Shown in pieces: positions 60,701 through 64,000 of a stretch of 64,000 bases of DNA (the first letter of the stretch is position 1; each line of letters begins with the position of its first letter). The notes under the pieces were generated by a model that did not search any database, was not told the DNA's origin, and saw nothing but the letters and a program-made list of their open reading frames with translations. Source of the stretch: Sarocladium kiliense (Eukaryota; Ascomycota; Sordariomycetes; Hypocreales; Sarocladiaceae); the NCBI GenBank assembly GCA_030734395.1, contig JAUZTG010000020.1:1240001-1304000 (forward strand), read 5' to 3'. A program made the position numbers and the translations under genes.

Positions 60701-63253
60701 TCTCGGAGAGGACCATCACATCCGCTTCCTCGGGACAGGGACGTGGCGGCACGCCCCTATCCTTGCATGCACTCAAATAGGCACTTGTGCGGCGTTGGTA
60801 ACTTGAAGAGGAAATGCAGCCATGCTGGAACCCGTCGACCGCTACCGAGGCTGACTGGATCGAATGAGGCACATAAGAGGAGTTCTCATCTGAAGTCGGC
60901 GACTGCTGGAGCCCTCAGACCTGCTGCTACATCATCAATCCAATGCGAGTATTGAGAGCAGACCCATGGGCCGCAATACAGGAGCCGGAAGCGCATCAGG
61001 ATCAGCCAATATACATCATTGTTTCCGGCCATTGACTTCAAGGGGTGATATCAAGCTCTCCGCAGTCTGGGGCAATGCGCATTGGCCCGCTTACCTGGCT
61101 TCGCTTGTTCCTGTACCCTGGCCCATATTCGACGGTTTAGCGACTGACAGTGTCGACAGTCATCATGGGCATCGGAGAAAAGACTCGTTGCCACTCTGTA
61201 TTGAAGGGGCGAATAATGTAAGTATGAGTGAGGCTTGAAATGGCTGCGCACGTGCATAATTCGGCACTGCAGAATATCGAGGGACCACTCCACGAGGTGG
61301 TACGGTAAATGATCCGACAGGGATGTTCAGGGATTCAATGAGAGAAGGACGGTACTGAGTGCACCGCTGCGTGGCTTGAAGCATGGCCGGTGAATGGCTA
61401 CACACTCACTAGCTCTTCCAGGAAACCTATTCGTAATGCGGAGGCCACGAGACACGGTACGTGATCATTCAGCTACGTCAACCGTGCGGCTTGGGATGCG
61501 ATGCCTTGGGGCTGGGCGAGGATATGACGACAGAGGGCTCGGCAGGAGAGAGCTCAGGTTCTTTAGTCTGGCGCGTTCTTTGTTTTGCCCACGCTTCCGC
61601 AGCCATGCACAATGACATGTGGCGGCAGTGGTGAGGGACATGAGAAGCAAGAAAGCACCGTCAGCAAGCTTTGTTGGAGTCAGCTATGCACAAATGACTG
61701 CACATGGTGCGCGCTTCAAGCCACCCATGTAACGCAAGGCCGGCAAGTTGATTAGCCCTATCATCGCCATATCCACTGCGCGCTACGAGTCTGATCCAGT
61801 GACGAGGAGCGCACGGTTCTGACTGAAGTTGTCAGTTCAGCACCACGCGTCCCGATCCCTGCGCCGATCTGTACTTCTCCATTCCACAGGCCTCGCCATA
61901 TGTTCGCCGGGATCATTGCTCCTGGGTATTTCCTTTTCCTCTCTGGACGGAGTCACTCCATGGACGTGGGTCAGCAGGCTTCTCCGGGTGTTGCAACATG
62001 GGGTGTGCAAACGACTTGACTTGATTTGGGCCCGTGAGTATATTGCGATGCATCCAGCACGATGTTGTGCTTACATACGGGGTGACTTCACATCTCCCCT
62101 CTCGCAAAGTGCAACACGAGACGCCGACCTCCACCACCCTACTAAACATTACCGCCATCCACTTAAGGAACTCATAGACAACGCGACCAACCCTGATCCT
62201 TGCAGGTGCGGCTGCGAGACCTGATGGTGGGCTCGATGCAGGCTACCGAACAGCGGCTGAAGCGCCTCAGTCCCAACTGGATTGGAGAAGGGAGATGGGT
62301 TCTGTGTCACTACAGCCCAAGCACGCACCTCTAATTGCTGTTCTCACGTTTTCTAGAGCTGTGTTACAGACTGGCAATCAAATATCCGAGCGGGTCTAAG
62401 ATTATCGCTCAAGTCACAGGACGAACACCACGGATGGGCGAAGCACGTATTGCAAAAGCGTTCCTCGTCATGCTCTGATCATCAGAGGGTACTGATTGAA
62501 ACAGCAAGCCTTGTTGTCGTAGTTCGGCGAGACGTTGTCTCGGACTTCGTGGAATCTCATGGTGAAGAATGATCAGAGAGATAGGGGTGTTTAAGCCCAC
62601 AAGCTCATCACTCAAGCCGGTCACCAATCTGAAGGGCTGAGAACGAAGCTTTGCGAGTTTGCCCATTGGCCATATGAGGGGCGTGCAGCCTTCCACGAAG
62701 GAAGAACTACACAAGCGATGATCCCAGCAGCCATCATCAGGTTATCGGCCGGATTGAGGTCACATAGAGTGTCACGGGTGACTTGAGGAAGGGCTGATGA
62801 TTGTGTGACATTACATGCCGCACCAGGAGAAAGCACTCAGGGGTATCGCCACCACCCTCAACAAGAGGAGAGATAATGATGGCTGGCGGATGATGTCGGT
62901 CTATCACATCGAGAGTCTTGCTTATTTTCACCCTTCACCTGCGTGTGGAAGGGGGAGGTGACTTGGCCAGGACGACCAAGATCGCCGTGGATCCTTGTTC
63001 TGCGTGGCGTGCCAGCCAGCCTGCCAGGGCAGGTCTTCGACAGCGTGGTATTGACATGAAGGGTCCCAGAGATGCCACGCGAGCCTGATAGGAGAAGGGG
63101 ACTGACCGACGCCACCAGCGTAAGGAGGCGGGTTTTGCTCACAGAGCCATGCGTAGGGAGAAACTCGATCGTTTCGGTACCGAGAGGCATGGACCGGTGT
63201 GATGATCCAGATGAGCAACCTTGTCCATGTGGCGGCTACCAGCTACATGTTGC

Positions 63254-63274
63254 ATGCTCCATGCTCCATGCTCC
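63254..63274. repeat. short tandem repeat, ATGCTCC x3
   Basis: Three perfect 7-nt units followed by a degenerate fourth (TTGCTCT). Short array in the gene-poor tract. Confidence 0.8.
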
Positions 63275-63870
63275 TTGCTCTAGGCCGCAAGCAGGCGGAA
63301 ATTGGATTGGCGCTTTGGATCGAAGGCGGGATGGCAGGAGGAGCTGGTCTGTGTGGCCTCCGCGCTGCATGCCGGATGATCGACACCATAGAAACGGCCT
63401 AGATGCCATCGAAGCGCATGACAAAGCGTGGGATGGGACAGTGGACAAGGCAGATTGCATGCACTTTGCAGGGTGACAGTGCAACCATCAGGTAGGTCTC
63501 GACCCGTTAGAGTCAAGAGAGGGAACGCACGCCCATACCTGACGGGGTGGCGATGGTTGGAAACGTTAGAGGCCACAGGCAGACATGCACGAGAAAGGGT
63601 CTCGCCAAATGAATGGACGAGGAATGTGCCAGGTCATCGTGTCCTGGACGCTCCGAGTGCGCAAGTACCGGACAGCCCTGCATCTGGTAGTTCTCGGACC
63701 CCCAACATTCAGTATGTACGAGACTCTTGACGGCTTGGAGCCTGTTCTGGTGCATGCCTGCTCTCCCGGATTTTCTGCTCCTGGGTGAACGGACGCCTAG
63801 ATCTGGGGGGGCAAAAGGCAAATGGGAAAAAGTGGCTTGCCGCCGACGAGCTGAAGCACATGGGATTGTG

Positions 63871-63894
63871 CTGGGCTGGGCTGGGCTGGGCTGG
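63871..63894. repeat. short tandem repeat, (CTGGG)n
   Basis: Nearly five perfect CTGGG units close to the right edge. It produces a run of Trp/Gly/Leu codons in one frame but no gene. Confidence 0.85.
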
Positions 63895-64000
63895 CGCCTA
63901 TTAATTTTGCTGCCCACGTACTACCAACCCGACTATTAGAACACCTTGCCGTATTATGCTTTTCTTTTCTCCTCGACCATGCGCAAAATCTCAAGCCCAA

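Larger units (their letters stand above)
54791..64000. other. gene-poor tract, 9.2 kb to the right edge
   Basis: No frame longer than about 135 codons on either strand. No chain of short frames gives a recognised protein. No transposon protein, terminal repeat, tRNA B-box or rRNA was found. I read several stretches (for example 57.1-57.8 kb and 58.8-59.4 kb) for decayed genes. The number of stops is about that expected by chance, so I call none. Confidence 0.5.

Overview
This window is nuclear DNA of a filamentous ascomycete (Pezizomycotina). The genes have short introns (about 50-75 nt) with GTAAGT-type donors and YAG acceptors, pyrimidine-rich leaders, and products typical of that group: a TRI12-type MFS pump, a fungal tetraspanin, an Ipi1-type ribosome-assembly protein, an Msc7-type aldehyde dehydrogenase and Mcm1. 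A dothideomycete would fit, but the sequence alone does not settle the class. No rRNA, tRNA, CRISPR array or recognisable transposon was found. Gene models below were built by joining exons by eye, and each joined frame was checked to be a multiple of three.

Layout. About 0.2-4.2 kb is intergenic, with a possible partial minus-strand gene at the left edge. Bases 4.2-38.5 kb are gene-dense: MFS transporter (+), 54-aa secreted protein (-), Asterix/PAT-complex subunit (-), a 1050-aa conserved protein of unknown function (-), roadblock/LC7 dynein light chain (-) divergent from IPI1 (+), a DEAD-box RNA helicase with a GW-repeat tail (+), Msc7-like aldehyde dehydrogenase (-), a P4-ATPase lipid flippase (-), a candidate SMC5/6-associated CANIN-domain protein (+), V-ATPase subunit E (-), a NIPA-type magnesium transporter (+) and a tetraspanin (-). 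A gene-poor stretch follows (about 38.5-46.1 kb). Then come Mcm1 (+), a CTR copper transporter (-) and a two-finger FlbC-like C2H2 regulator (-). The last 10.7 kb (53.3-64.0 kb) holds no gene I can support.

The genes are mostly conserved housekeeping functions: ribosome assembly, RNA unwinding, ER membrane-protein insertion, vacuolar acidification, lipid asymmetry, dynein function, and metal transport. Two transcription factors sit near the gene-poor tracts. There is no operon and no evident metabolite cluster. I found no undescribed multi-gene system. The best leads are within single proteins: an exact 15-residue Trp-Gly repeat at the helicase C-terminus, a cluster of flippase-kinase-like motifs in the P4-ATPase tail, the unknown 1050-aa protein, the candidate Nse6-type protein and the small secreted protein.
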